A stretch of 64,000 nucleotides of DNA from Pedobacter frigidisoli (lineage in GTDB: Bacteria; Bacteroidota; Bacteroidia; Sphingobacteriales; Sphingobacteriaceae). The translations under genes were made by a program, and so were the position numbers. The DNA lies in contig NZ_SJSN01000004.1 in assembly GCF_004331675.1 (NCBI RefSeq), positions 250,255 through 314,254 on the forward strand, written 5' to 3'. Below, one piece after another: positions 42,993 to 53,169 of this stretch. Positions within the stretch are counted from its first letter, which is position 1. Each line of letters begins with the position of its first letter. The notes below the pieces were generated by a model, which saw nothing but the letters and a program-made list of their open reading frames with translations, did no database searches and was not told where the DNA came from.

Positions 42993-44372
42993 TTATATCG
43001 TTCGCTGAATTGCAGAATAATATTTGAGTTGAATCATATCTGTTGGGGCAGGGTTTGAGTTCCAGGCATCGTTTATTGCCAAGGCCGTTCCAATAGCCGT
43101 TGCTTGAGATACCGAAGAAGCATAAACCTCAATATCGGGAATAGAAGTAGCCAAAAGGTGCATGTAAATTGCATTTTTGCCGAAACCACCATCCACAAAA
43201 ATTCTGCGGACACCCGTATTTAAAATCAGTTTAAGGGAATAAATCTGTTGTTTAATCAAATCGAAAATCAATTGATGATAAGCTTCTTCTGCAGTTTGAA
43301 AGATACTCAACTCTCTTTCGCCAAAAGCCGAAACTGCAGAAAATTTCGTTTGATCGCTTTGATTTTCGGGTATTTTATTGGCTAATTTTAAGATTAAACT
43401 CGGATTAAACTTTAGGTGTTTAAAAAGATAAGCCGCACGATCGAAATGATCGGCAATTCGCTTTAATTGGATCTCATGCTCATATCCTGCAAAAATTCTC
43501 GATGCCTTTATCGGTTTCCCCTTAAAATGCATGTAACAAAGGCAGTCTTGTTTAAGCTCTTCCTTGGTTAAGGGATCTTGATTAAAAGGATTTAAACTGA
43601 TGCACCAAGTTCCGGTGGAAATCAATACAAATGGCGTATTGAAGTTTGCCAGATAAGGAATTAAAGCGGCAGAACTATCGTGCAAACCTACACCTACCTT
43701 AAAGCTTGAACCTTCAAATTTGGTTTCGATACTCGAATCTGCCGCGGTAAATTCTCCAAATTTTTCATTAATTTCTTCTTCCGAAACCCAATTGTGGTAT
43801 TGGTTTTTGTTAAAATCCCAAAGTTGGGTATGGCAGCCAATACTGGTGATATCTGCCACGGCCTTACCCGTAATCAGGTAGCTTAAATATTGTGGAAGAT
43901 GGAGCGCCCATTTTATTTTATCGAATACTTCAGGCTTTTCATGTTTAAGCCGGTAAAGCTGCATTCCAGAATTTAAGCTTCCTAAAATTGGCGAGGCCGT
44001 TTCCAAAGAAATCTTTTCCTCGCCACCATATTTTGCATAAAATTCATTTTTAAGTGCCTCTGGATATTCCTTAAGGTAATTATACAACGGCGTTAGTGGT
44101 TCTCCATTTTCATCGAGATAAACGAAACTAGCACCATAAGTAGAAAAGTTTACTGCCTTAATATCAAATTCCTTCATTTGCAAAACCTGATTCAGCGAAT
44201 CGTAAACAGAGGACTTTAAACTATCGAGGTTTTCACAAGGCTCGCCATCTTCATCTACAGTCTCTACAAAACGGGCTGAACGTTCGTAAACGATTTGATA
44301 GTTTTCATCAATAAGGAAAAGTTTTTTGTTCGTTTTCCCAACATCAAATATCGCAATAACAGGCTTCGGCAT
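42993..44372 (-). CDS. rhaB: FGGY carbohydrate kinase, probable L-rhamnulokinase
   Basis: The 459-aa protein of the FGGY family starts with IAIFDVGKTNKKLFLID and contains INFSTYGASFVYLD-like and VGLHDSSAALIPYL stretches, with a C-terminal FVDGGFGKNAIYMHLLA. In context it phosphorylates L-rhamnulose to rhamnulose 1-phosphate. It lies 15 nt downstream of rhaI. Assignment to rhamnulose rests on the neighbours. Confidence 0.85.
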   Translation of the reverse strand: MPKPVIAIFDVGKTNKKLFLIDENYQIVYERSARFVETVDEDGEPCENLDSLKSSVYDSLNQVLQMKEFDIKAVNFSTYGASFVYLDENGEPLTPLYNYLKEYPEALKNEFYAKYGGEEKISLETASPILGSLNSGMQLYRLKHEKPEVFDKIKWALHLPQYLSYLITGKAVADITSIGCHTQLWDFNKNQYHNWVSEEEINEKFGEFTAADSSIETKFEGSSFKVGVGLHDSSAALIPYLANFNTPFVLISTGTWCISLNPFNQDPLTKEELKQDCLCYMHFKGKPIKASRIFAGYEHEIQLKRIADHFDRAAYLFKHLKFNPSLILKLANKIPENQSDQTKFSAVSAFGERELSIFQTAEEAYHQLIFDLIKQQIYSLKLILNTGVRRIFVDGGFGKNAIYMHLLATSIPDIEVYASSVSQATAIGTALAINDAWNSNPAPTDMIQLKYYSAIQRTI

Positions 44373-44387
44373 TTCTTGGTTTCTAAA

Positions 44388-45671
44388 TTACAATCCTGTA
44401 GCAACAGTATTTACACCACGACCATTAACCAAGTTTTTTCTAACATCCAATTCGCGATATAAGCCAATTGGAGATAATGCTGCTCCAGCTCTCAGTCTTG
44501 CCTCAGCAACTAAAGCCCTTAAATCGCTACGGAAAGTGTGTTGTAAAATTTCTTGTGCTTTTGCTACATCATTATTATCCTGAGCGGCATTAAGCGCCTT
44601 ACGATCAACCAATAAAGCCTGGGCATAAGCAATCATAATCGCTTCAACAGATTGCAATAAATCCTCCAAAGGATCTTTCACATTGTGAGATGCATCAATC
44701 ATCCAACCTAAATCTTTAGCGTGATTCATCCCTTTGGCATCCATTCCCTCTACCAGTTCATTAAAAATCAAGAACAATTGATAAGGCTTGATGCTTCCTG
44801 CGGTTAAATCATCATCTCCATATTTAGAATCGTTAAAGTGGAAGCCACCTAATTTCCCTTCCATTAAAAGCAATGCCACAATTTGTTCGATATTCGCATT
44901 GGGCAAATGGTGACCTAAATCGACCAAGGTATAAGCCTTTTTGCCCAATTTGCTTGCATAAAGCAATGATTGTCCCCAATCTCCAACTGTTGTTGAATAA
45001 AAGTTAGGTTCGAAAGCTTTATACTCCACAAACATTTTCCAGTTCTCTGGCAAGGCAGCGTAAATCTCTTCCAAACTTTCTAAAGTATTTTCAAAAGCCT
45101 TGCGGAAATTTAATTGGCCAGGAAAGCACGAACCGTCGGCAAGCCATACTGTTAAAGCATCAGATCCTAGGGAAATCCCTTGTTTGATTACCTCAATATT
45201 ATGTTCAATCGCTTGCTTGCGAATGGTCTTATTTACATTTTGTAACGAACCAAATTTATAGCTATGCGCCGAACCCGCCTGATCTTGAAAGGTATTTGAA
45301 TTCATGGCATCGAACCTTAAACCGTAGCTAGAAGCCAAGCTTTTTAAGCTTTCTGCATTTTGTGGAATATCCCATGGAATGTGAAGGGAGATTGCGCCAC
45401 TTGCACCGTTTAATGCATGTAATAAACCAACATCTTCAATTTTTTCTTCGATCGTGCGTGGCTCTCCGCCCGTAATCGCAAAACGTCCAAAACGCGTTCC
45501 ACCTGTTCCTAATGCCCAAGATGGAATTGCAATTTGAAAATCAACTAGTTTTTGGATAACGCTTTCTAAATCAACATGCGACCAATCTTCTTTCAAAAAA
45601 TTAAGTTTACGCTGATGTGAGGTTAATGAGGAGTCGTTGTGTTTTTCTATTTGGTTCTGCTCGATATTCAT
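44388..45671 (-). CDS. rhaI: L-rhamnose isomerase (RhaI type, TIM barrel)
   Basis: The 427-aa protein resembles the Pseudomonas-type L-rhamnose isomerase rather than E. coli RhaA. It has the metal/substrate stretches WLADGSCFPGQLNFRKAFE, FVEYKAFEPNFYSTTVGDWG, LVDLGHHLPNANIEQI and GGFHFNDSKYGDDDL. It converts L-rhamnose to L-rhamnulose using a divalent metal. Its position between the fusion aldolase gene and the kinase gene supports this. Confidence 0.9.
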   Translation of the reverse strand: MNIEQNQIEKHNDSSLTSHQRKLNFLKEDWSHVDLESVIQKLVDFQIAIPSWALGTGGTRFGRFAITGGEPRTIEEKIEDVGLLHALNGASGAISLHIPWDIPQNAESLKSLASSYGLRFDAMNSNTFQDQAGSAHSYKFGSLQNVNKTIRKQAIEHNIEVIKQGISLGSDALTVWLADGSCFPGQLNFRKAFENTLESLEEIYAALPENWKMFVEYKAFEPNFYSTTVGDWGQSLLYASKLGKKAYTLVDLGHHLPNANIEQIVALLLMEGKLGGFHFNDSKYGDDDLTAGSIKPYQLFLIFNELVEGMDAKGMNHAKDLGWMIDASHNVKDPLEDLLQSVEAIMIAYAQALLVDRKALNAAQDNNDVAKAQEILQHTFRSDLRALVAEARLRAGAALSPIGLYRELDVRKNLVNGRGVNTVATGL

Positions 45672-45999
45672 GAGAATACTTGGTTTTATCAGGTTAATAA
45701 TTGAGGCAAAAGGTGCCTTTTTGGATCATCATTCATTAATGGGATGATGATATATAAAAAAGTCATTTTCGATCTGTAGCAGGCCACAGATCGAGGGAAC
45801 AACTTACTAAAACTTAATTTTAAAACTTAGGATCATAAATCCTATTACTTTTTTTCTTACATAATCCGTGTCTCCACAAACCATTTCCATTATTTCTGTT
45901 TGTGCGACACAGATCGAGGGGCATTTTACTTACCACCATGGTGTGTGTCTTCACAGACTATTTACCTCATTTCTGTCTGTGGGGACACAGACCGAGGGA
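45672..45999. repeat. Three hairpin repeats between rhaEW and rhaI
   Basis: Element 1 (45770-45799) is CGATCTGT...ACAGATCGAGGG. Elements 2 (45867-45920) and 3 (45941-45999) align over about 55 nt: GTGTCTcCACAaAC..ATTTCTGT.TGTG..ACACAGA.CGAGGG. Elements 2 and 3 each fold, since TGTGTCtTCACAGAC pairs with GTCTGTGgGGACACA. They may be transcript-processing hairpins in the operon or mobile palindromes. I see no gene. Confidence 0.75.
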
Positions 46000-48120
46000 T
46001 TATCTTGCAAATGCCATGGCTACTCCACCATCAACATTTAGCATATTTCCTGTTGATTTGCTAAGCAAGCCACCAACAAAGGCGAAGCATGCATTGGCAA
46101 TATCATCTGGTAAAATAATCTGATTTAATAAAGTACGTTTTGCATAATATGCAGGCAATTCGGCAACGGTAACGCCATAAGCTTTGGCTCTACCTTCTGC
46201 CCAGCCACCAGCCCAGATATTGCTATCACTAATTACCGCATCGGGGTTTACCACGTTAACACGGATATTATCTGCACCCAATTCTGCAGCATTTAGCCTG
46301 CTTAAATGTAATTGCGCTGCTTTCGCACTTCCGTAACCTGCGTTATTCGGACCGCTCACCAACGAATTCTTGCTTACAATATTAATGATATCGCCACCAA
46401 TATCTTGCTTTTGCATCGTATTTGTTGCAGCTTGGGTAATGAAAAATTGGCCTTTAACCAAAACATCATATAATAAATCCCAATCTTTTTCCGTGTGATC
46501 GCCAATGGTTTTTGAAATGGATAATCCAGCATTGTTCACCACAATATCAATACCGCCGAAAGCCAATGCCGCAGCATCAAAAGCACCATTTATATCATCC
46601 TGACTGGTTACATTTAAAACCGTAGTGCTGTAAGAATCCTTTCCAAATTGTTTTTCGAATTCAGCTCCCGCTTCTTGTAAACGTTCAGCATTCATATCGT
46701 TTAAGATGACTACGCCACCTTCTGCAACAAACTTTTTAGCAATTGCCTTACCAATTCCGCCGGCACTACCTGTAATTAAGGCAATTTTTCCAGTTAGTGG
46801 TTTTGGCTTAGGCATGCGCTGTAATTTCGCTTCCTCTAACAACCAATATTCGATATTAAAAGCTTCTTGGTGTGGCAATGAAGTATATTCCGAAATCGCT
46901 TCAGCACCTTTCATTACGTTTATCGCATTGATATAAAATTCTGCAGCAACCCTTGCGGTTTGTTTATCCTTTGAAAAAGTAAACATCCCAATTCCAGGAT
47001 ATAGAATTACTACCGGATTGGTATCGCGAATGGCTGGACTATTATCGTGTTTACAAGTTTCGTAATAATCCGTGTACATTGCTCGGTAAGCTTCAAAAGC
47101 TGGCAATAAAGTTTCCTTAATAGCTTTTGTATCACTTAAATCGGCATCAGTTTTTAAATCTAAAACCAACGGACTAATCTTCGTTCTTAAAAAGTGATCA
47201 GGACAACTGGTTCCCATTGGTGCCAGGCGACCAAGATCGTTGGAGTTAGTAAATTCTAAAACTCGAGCATCATCAGTGAAATGACCAATCATGTGTTGTT
47301 TAGAAGAGCATAATCCACGTAAAATCGGCGCTAAAGTAGCTGCTTGTTTTTTACGTTTTTCCCCATCAGCACTCTCTATTTTTTGTCCGCCGAAAACCGG
47401 ACCTTTCTTGCCGTAGTTTTGAGCAAGATAATCGGAACAGATTTCGATAACTTCTAAGGTATTCAAATAACTTTCGTAAGCCGTATCGCCCCAAGTGAAT
47501 AAACCGTGAGATCCTAACATAATTCCACGAATGCCTGGATTTTCATCAAGACATTGTTTCAATTGCAAACCAAGCTCAAAACCTGGTTTCTTCCATTCTA
47601 CCCAGCCGATAGTACCTCCGAAAAGTTCTTGTGTAATTTTCTTACCGTCTTTTGCAGCCGCAATAGCTATTGCAGCATCTGGATGTAAGTGATCGATATG
47701 TTTAAATGGTAAGAAGCCATGTAATGGTGTATCGATTGACGGCGCTTTTGAACTTAGATCGAAAATGCAGTGGTTAAACAATTCCACCATTTCATCTTCA
47801 TGTTCTACACCACGGTAAATATTTTTAAGACTGCGTAAGCGATCTACATAAAGTGCAGCCAAGCCGCTTTTTTTCAATGTTCCCAAATCGCCACCAGAAC
47901 CTTTCACCCACATTACTTCGGTTTCCAAACCTGTAAGCGGATCCGTTTCCATTAATTTACACGATGTATTTCCGCCACCATAATTGGTTAAGCGTAAATC
48001 GGCACCCAATAAATTAGAGCGGTAAATTAGTAATGCAACTTCATCTCCAGCCAGTTTTGCGGCTTCATCTTCATTCCACAAATAGCTTACGTGATTATAA
48101 CTTTTCGTTTCGATTGACAT
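46000..48120 (-). CDS. rhaEW: Bifunctional rhamnulose-1-phosphate aldolase / lactaldehyde dehydrogenase (fusion)
   Basis: The 706-aa protein fuses an N-terminal class II aldolase-like domain (about 1-400; LTNYGGGNTSCK, IDTPLHGFLPFKHIDHLHPDA with metal His) to a C-terminal SDR (about 440-706; ALITGSAGGIGKAIA, VNNAGLSISK, YGSAKAAQLHLSRL). It should cleave rhamnulose 1-phosphate to DHAP and L-lactaldehyde and oxidise the latter to lactate. The fusion was described in rhamnose regulons of several phyla as RhaEW. The SDR catalytic Tyr and Lys are in YGSAK. Confidence 0.9.
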   Translation of the reverse strand: MSIETKSYNHVSYLWNEDEAAKLAGDEVALLIYRSNLLGADLRLTNYGGGNTSCKLMETDPLTGLETEVMWVKGSGGDLGTLKKSGLAALYVDRLRSLKNIYRGVEHEDEMVELFNHCIFDLSSKAPSIDTPLHGFLPFKHIDHLHPDAAIAIAAAKDGKKITQELFGGTIGWVEWKKPGFELGLQLKQCLDENPGIRGIMLGSHGLFTWGDTAYESYLNTLEVIEICSDYLAQNYGKKGPVFGGQKIESADGEKRKKQAATLAPILRGLCSSKQHMIGHFTDDARVLEFTNSNDLGRLAPMGTSCPDHFLRTKISPLVLDLKTDADLSDTKAIKETLLPAFEAYRAMYTDYYETCKHDNSPAIRDTNPVVILYPGIGMFTFSKDKQTARVAAEFYINAINVMKGAEAISEYTSLPHQEAFNIEYWLLEEAKLQRMPKPKPLTGKIALITGSAGGIGKAIAKKFVAEGGVVILNDMNAERLQEAGAEFEKQFGKDSYSTTVLNVTSQDDINGAFDAAALAFGGIDIVVNNAGLSISKTIGDHTEKDWDLLYDVLVKGQFFITQAATNTMQKQDIGGDIINIVSKNSLVSGPNNAGYGSAKAAQLHLSRLNAAELGADNIRVNVVNPDAVISDSNIWAGGWAEGRAKAYGVTVAELPAYYAKRTLLNQIILPDDIANACFAFVGGLLSKSTGNMLNVDGGVAMAFAR

Positions 48121-48146
48121 TATAGTATTTTTTATTTTTTTATGAT

Positions 48147-49241
48147 TTAACCTTTAATTGAATTGCCGTAACCTACAATTAGCACCGATACAATGATCGT
48201 CACGATACCCACTATAACCGTTACCAGCGTTTTTTTCGATACACCTTTCCATTCCTTTAATACCAAGCCCCAAATGTTTGCGATTAGGATGATGAATGCC
48301 ATGTGCAAGATCCAAGAACTTGCGCCATTGCCCATTTTGCTCTCTCCCATTCCGTAGAAGAAGAATTGTAGGAACCAAGTTGTTCCGGCGAGTGCAGAAA
48401 AAATGTAGTTTTTTAATAGCGGCGTTTTTGCATTGGTATAATCGCCGAATGTTTTATTTCTGGCGTTTAAAACCATGCACCAAATAAAGTTGGTGGTTAA
48501 TCCGCCCCAAAGTACAATGATATAGGTAACGTTATTGGAGAAGAGAAAGTTCCCTGTTTCTGCTGGATTTGCAGCTTTCCAAACTGCATTTGCAACATCA
48601 GCCATTGGCTTGCCAGCTTCGATACCGAAGTTGAAACAAGCACTTAAAACGCCAGATACAATACCAACGAATAAGCCTAACCCGAATTTAAATTCCGTTT
48701 TAACTTCTAATCCATGAGGATCGGTAACATCGGTTTTAATTTCTCGTTCCTTTAACATACCTGCCCTACCGCAGATGATAATTCCGAGTACACAGACCAA
48801 CAGCCCTAACAGCACCATCCTACCCCAATCGGTATGCAGGAACATGGAAAAAGTATCCTTACCAGCTTGAGGAAAAACATCAAAATAAATGGATGGCAGG
48901 ATGGAGCCCAGCACCATGCACAAACCCAAAATGATGCTACTACCTAAAGAAACGCCAAGGTAGCGAACGCCCAATCCGTAAGTTAGGCCTCCAATACCCC
49001 AAAGTATCCCGAAGAAATAGGTTAACATTAAGATTTTCCCATCCGTGGCAACAATAATATCCGTAAAATTTGGAATGGTTAAATAAGCGGCCAAAGGTGG
49101 AACGATAAGCCAAGAAAAAATCCCGCCAACGATCCAATAACTCTCCCAAGCCCAACCTTTAACTTTCTTATATGGTATGTAAAAACTACCGGATGCGAAA
49201 CCTCCGATAAAATGAAAAAATACGCCTAGAATTGCTTGCAT
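48147..49241 (-). CDS. rhaT: L-rhamnose-proton symporter
   Basis: The 364-aa membrane protein has about ten helices and opens with AILGVFFHFIGGFASGSFYIPYKKVK-type sequence (GGFASGSFYIPYKKVKGWAW), characteristic of RhaT. Further matches are GLGVRYLGVSLGSSIILGLC and AGTTWFLQFFFYGMGESKMG. It imports L-rhamnose with protons across the inner membrane. It is transcribed just ahead of rhaEW (26-nt gap). Confidence 0.94.
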   Translation of the reverse strand: MQAILGVFFHFIGGFASGSFYIPYKKVKGWAWESYWIVGGIFSWLIVPPLAAYLTIPNFTDIIVATDGKILMLTYFFGILWGIGGLTYGLGVRYLGVSLGSSIILGLCMVLGSILPSIYFDVFPQAGKDTFSMFLHTDWGRMVLLGLLVCVLGIIICGRAGMLKEREIKTDVTDPHGLEVKTEFKFGLGLFVGIVSGVLSACFNFGIEAGKPMADVANAVWKAANPAETGNFLFSNNVTYIIVLWGGLTTNFIWCMVLNARNKTFGDYTNAKTPLLKNYIFSALAGTTWFLQFFFYGMGESKMGNGASSWILHMAFIILIANIWGLVLKEWKGVSKKTLVTVIVGIVTIIVSVLIVGYGNSIKG

Positions 49242-49351
49242 GCTCTTTTTTTGATATTTGGTTGGTCTAAAATAGAAAATCGATAAAGTTTAACTGTTAT
49301 GCACTGTTATGCTGTTGCCGTAAATTGGCCAGACTGATCAACGCATTTTGA

Positions 49352-50773
49352 TTAGCAAATTTTGATAGATTCGATGCCCAGCAAACTCGCCAATTTCTCT
49401 AATTTAGCCCCAATATGCCCGATACCAACCGCACAATGATGTGCTGGTCCGTTGGCATTCCAATCACCTACAAACTCTTTTGCCCCAATTGGAAATCTGT
49501 ATCGGCTATTGGTATTTCCAATCTCTAATATCGGACCGGCAACTGATTCTCCATGGGCAATTAAAAAAAAGATTTTACCGCTATTTTCAACTACAGAAAG
49601 TAAGGTTACTGCTCCATGTTTAACCGACATTTCTACCGATAACCCGCTACCCACTTTGCCATGGTAAACCTGAAGTGGTTTTACTTTTATCTTGCCTTGG
49701 GCTATGGCCAAATGGCCTGGTCCATCGTGCCCCATGAGTACGATATCATCCTGAAAATCCATGGCATAATATTCTGTAAAGGAGCCGCCAACGCCAAAGC
49801 TATCCATAATCTTCATGGCCTGTGCATTTTTGATCTCATACTCGCCAGCAACGGGAACCCCATTTGCAGTAAGCAATGAATTGCCTAATATAATTGAGCT
49901 CATGGTTGCCGCATTGGCATTTCCTGTGCCTTTGTGGTAATAGGCTAAAGACCCAAGTGTATATTTTGCAACCAATTTGTCTAAGGCAACGGCAGTTTTA
50001 GCTGCATTTTCTATTTCATTTTTTTCGCAAGATGGATCTACTTCGAAAACAGCAAAAAACTCTTCCACCTTCTCGTCTATTTCTGATGGAGAAACTCGGC
50101 TAGCCAGATCGGTAAGTTCATCGGGTTCAATAATCTCAACATGATTTCCAAAAACGGCGCACTGCAAGGTAATGTCTGAGTAGATATCCAACATGCCGCT
50201 GTAATAATTACCCATTAAGCCAAGGGTATTGTTGCTCATGATGTGCGCTACTTTTGCGGCCTCGACCCATTCACCAATCTCCGTCCAGGTTTCCGCATCA
50301 TTTAAAACTCCCGTAATTTGATGAAACTGAATTCCCGAGCGCTTAAAAACATTGGCAATTTCTGGCACGGGACAAGCGGAGCAAAAGGCTAACCACTCGC
50401 CAGTCATTTTTGTACGATCATTTAAGTTGTTAAAGGTTTTATAATTGATTGCCTTTTCTGGTGCCAAATTCAAAACAATAACGGGAACTTTTGCCCTCCT
50501 AACCACGGGTAATACCGTTGATGAAAGCGCATAAGTAGTGACGTACAAAAAAATCACATCAACATCGCCCTTTTTAAAATCATGCCCGGCGGTAAAGGCT
50601 TTTTCAGCATTATCTATCAATCCTAAATTTAAAACCTCAGCTCCAAAAGCATTCAACCTATTCTCTGCTTCATTGAGGTAACCAATCAAGCGGTTTTCAA
50701 GTCCATCGAATTGTGGTCAGTAGGTATCTAAACCTATGCCGAATAAACCGATTTTAAAATTATGTTTAGTCAT
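49352..50773 (-). pseudogene. L-fucose/L-arabinose isomerase-like protein interrupted by an in-frame TGA
   Basis: From ATG 50773 the frame encodes MTKHNFKIGLFGIGLDTY, then TGA (50717-50719), then continues in the same frame with PQFDGLENRLIGYLNEAENR and a full 445 further codons. The family has Trp here (TYWPQF), so TGG to TGA explains it: one base changed. The rest keeps family features, including GHDGPGHLAIAQGKIKVKP and HCAVGIGHIGAKLEKLASLL. Either the gene is inactive, or translation restarts at TTG 50689 and lacks the first strand, or the base is an assembly error. It leads the rhamnose cluster. Confidence 0.85.
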
Positions 50774-51094
50774 GATTTTGATTTTTAAGCTTTGAAATTA
50801 TTTTTTTATAACTGATGGCGATAAATCTATCTTGAATTCAGCAGCTCTTGAAATGATATTTGTCGGTGAAGTATTTCCAATGGTATCTATATCGGGTTAG
50901 CGCTGATGTTGAGACATCCTAAATTATGGAAAGCTTTCTGAAACAAGTCAATTATGGTAGGGATAATCAAAAGGTCTATCAAAAAATTACAAATTGGGGG
51001 TTGAGGGAAAGCCAAAAAAAATCATTTTACGAGTGTAGGATTGTAAAATTCTGCACAAGTAAAACTAAAGTGTTGTTTTTGAAGTATAGCTAGC
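50774..51094. other. Divergent intergenic region before the rhamnose cluster
   Basis: The gap lies between the isomerase-like gene (minus) and the SDR (plus), so it should contain both promoters and probably a sugar operator. I find no ORF, no clear TAnnTTTG box and no obvious palindromic operator. Confidence 0.4.
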
Positions 51095-51814
51095 ATGGAT
51101 TTCAGTAATAAGAACATATTGGTAGTTGGCGGAAGCTCGGGCATTGGTTTAGCCTTGATAAAAGACCTTGTAGAAAAAGGTGCTACAGTTTACAACGCCT
51201 CGAGAACGAGCAGCGAAGAATGGCCAGCGGGCATAAAGCACCTCAACCTCGATGTACTGGAAAAACTAGATGACCTAACCACATTTTTACCAACCGAATT
51301 ACATGGACTTGTTTATTCTGTAGGAAGCATTACGCTAAAGCCTTTCGGTAGAGTTTCGGAAGATGATTTTATAAATGATTACCGTTTAAATGTAATTGGT
51401 GCGGCAAAAGTGATTCAACAAGCCTTGAAAAACCTTAAGGCTGCTGGTGCATCTTCTATCGTTTTAATCAGTTCGGTTGCGGCACAAACAGGAATGGGTT
51501 TTCACAGCAGTATTGCAGCAGCAAAGGCTGGTGTTGAGGGACTGACTAAATCACTGGCTGCAGAATTTTCAGCGATTAAAGTTAGGGTAAATGCTGTGGC
51601 GCCATCACTTACTGATACCAGATTGGCCGCTAGCTTGTTAAATAGTGATGACAAGAAAGCTGCTTCTGCAAAAAGACATCCACTGGGAAAATATGGCAAC
51701 CCAGAAGATATTGCGGCAGCAATTACTTTTTTACTTGCCGATGAAAGTAATTGGATTACCGGACAAATCATTAATATTGATGGCGGTATGGGAAGCCTGA
51801 GAACTAATCTTTAA
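51095..51814 (+). CDS. SDR family oxidoreductase
   Basis: The 239-aa classical SDR has the cofactor motif VVGGSSGIGLALIK, the NNAG position replaced by VYSVGSI, a Ser in VLISSVAAQTG, no obvious YxxxK but HSSIAAAKAGVEGLTKSLA. The catalytic Tyr is replaced by Ser at that position, which is unusual. A terminal DGGMGSL follows. It may be a non-standard SDR. Substrate is unknown. Confidence 0.85.
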   Translation: MDFSNKNILVVGGSSGIGLALIKDLVEKGATVYNASRTSSEEWPAGIKHLNLDVLEKLDDLTTFLPTELHGLVYSVGSITLKPFGRVSEDDFINDYRLNVIGAAKVIQQALKNLKAAGASSIVLISSVAAQTGMGFHSSIAAAKAGVEGLTKSLAAEFSAIKVRVNAVAPSLTDTRLAASLLNSDDKKAASAKRHPLGKYGNPEDIAAAITFLLADESNWITGQIINIDGGMGSLRTNL

Positions 51815-51823
51815 ACAGCGTAA

Positions 51824-52681
51824 TCAGTTTTCGCTAATTGCATTGATAACAAGTGTAATCACTTCTGGCGCTTTAACAATCTTGAAATGTCCAATATCAT
51901 TAAAGCTAGTCGATTTTATTTCTTTATTCTTATCTAGAAATTCTTCGAGAAAAGGATAGGGTGAAATATGATCATCAGGATCGAAAGCTAGAATATGTTT
52001 GATGGATTTATCCAAATGGTAAAGATCCAAAAGGTTGAAATAACTGGCAGGAACCTTAACCTCAACAGCAAAGTTTTTAAAGAAAATCTCCTGATCTGAT
52101 TTACTCACCATTAAGGAATCTAAACTTTGCTCGAAATTCTCTTTTAACCTGATTAACGGCGCAATGCTGATGAGCAACTTAGGCTTAAACTCCAAATCTT
52201 GCAAAGCTAAAATATTTGCCATTCCGCCCAAAGAGTGACCGATAACAAATTCGATTTCTTCGTATTGATCAAAGATTGCCTTTACCGAATCGCGGTAGAG
52301 AATGAGGTTAGAAAGTTCGGATATAGAACTTCCATTCCCCGGTGCATCGAAAGTAATAATTTCTACATCCTCTAACTTCTGCAGCTCTACAATAAGTTCG
52401 TAAAAATCTAACGCCTTTGATGCCCAACCGTGGGTGAGCAATATTTTCCTTTTGCCATTCCCCCAACTGAAACAGTTGACTGTAACATTATCTTGGGTAA
52501 AATATTCATCAAATACCTGTAAACTAAATTGTTTGGATTCGGCTATCAGTTGCTCTTGATGTAAGCGCAAGGGCATTTTTGGAGAATAAAGCACGAACTT
52601 ACGAATAAGGGTATCTCTACTCGGCCCAGGCTCATTGGCAGAGGTGCTGATCTCTTTTACAATCTGTTTTAATGTCTTCAA
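51824..52681 (-). CDS. Alpha/beta hydrolase
   Basis: The 285-aa protein has the nucleophile elbow GHSLGGMAN, oxyanion HGWASKALDFYELI, and ITFDAPGNGSS. A later Asp in FDPDDHISPY and His in DIGHFKIVK complete the triad. It is soluble with no signal peptide. It is convergent with the SDR at 51095, with only 9 nt between stops. The substrate class cannot be predicted. Confidence 0.88.
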   Translation of the reverse strand: MKTLKQIVKEISTSANEPGPSRDTLIRKFVLYSPKMPLRLHQEQLIAESKQFSLQVFDEYFTQDNVTVNCFSWGNGKRKILLTHGWASKALDFYELIVELQKLEDVEIITFDAPGNGSSISELSNLILYRDSVKAIFDQYEEIEFVIGHSLGGMANILALQDLEFKPKLLISIAPLIRLKENFEQSLDSLMVSKSDQEIFFKNFAVEVKVPASYFNLLDLYHLDKSIKHILAFDPDDHISPYPFLEEFLDKNKEIKSTSFNDIGHFKIVKAPEVITLVINAISEN

Positions 52682-52701
52682 TCCTCAGTTATAAATAACA
52701 A

Positions 52702-53169
52702 TTAAACCAAAAGTCCTTTAATATCTGCGGGAGAATAGTTGATTGATTTTAGCGTTTTATCATCCCCTTTTCTGAAAACCAAGAACAGTCCATCAATTTC
52801 CTTGTAGTAAGATTCCGTTTGATCCTTATCGAAATAATGTTTGATGGTTTGCTCCGCCTCCTCTACAGTTTTGCAGGCTTTGCTCATGTTAGAACGATGA
52901 ACTTCATCAAACAATGTTTTAAACTTTCCGCCCAAACCAAATTCATGAATTGCTCCAGCCAGAACGTACTGTAAATCGCAAAGTGCATCTGCAACTTCCA
53001 CTAAATCGTCGTTTTCTACAGCTTCCTGCAATTCCTTTAATTCTTCAGCCAATAGCGAAATTCGAAGGTTTGCCCTTTGCTTCGATGGAATAATTGGCGT
53101 TTCTAAAATAGGATGCTTAAAAGTGGTATGAAATTCGGCAACTTGGTTTAAGGAATTCGTTTCTTGCAT
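52702..53169 (-). CDS. MazG-like nucleoside triphosphate pyrophosphohydrolase
   Basis: Start at ATG 53169 (MQETNSLNQVAEFH) gives 155 aa; the upstream frame adds ten doubtful residues. The all-alpha NTP pyrophosphatase motif is ISLLAEELKELQEAVENDDL followed by EVADALCDLQYVL, that is EExxE...ExxD for metal binding. It hydrolyses NTPs or modified nucleotides to NMP and PPi, as a house-cleaning enzyme. The C-terminal part is family-specific and unrecognised. Confidence 0.85.
   Translation of the reverse strand: MQETNSLNQVAEFHTTFKHPILETPIIPSKQRANLRISLLAEELKELQEAVENDDLVEVADALCDLQYVLAGAIHEFGLGGKFKTLFDEVHRSNMSKACKTVEEAEQTIKHYFDKDQTESYYKEIDGLFLVFRKGDDKTLKSINYSPADIKGLLV

Noticed and set aside
50717..50719. 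TGA read as selenocysteine
   Set aside because: The family has Trp here, there is no selenoprotein context or SECIS-like hairpin visible, and a single G-to-A change explains it.
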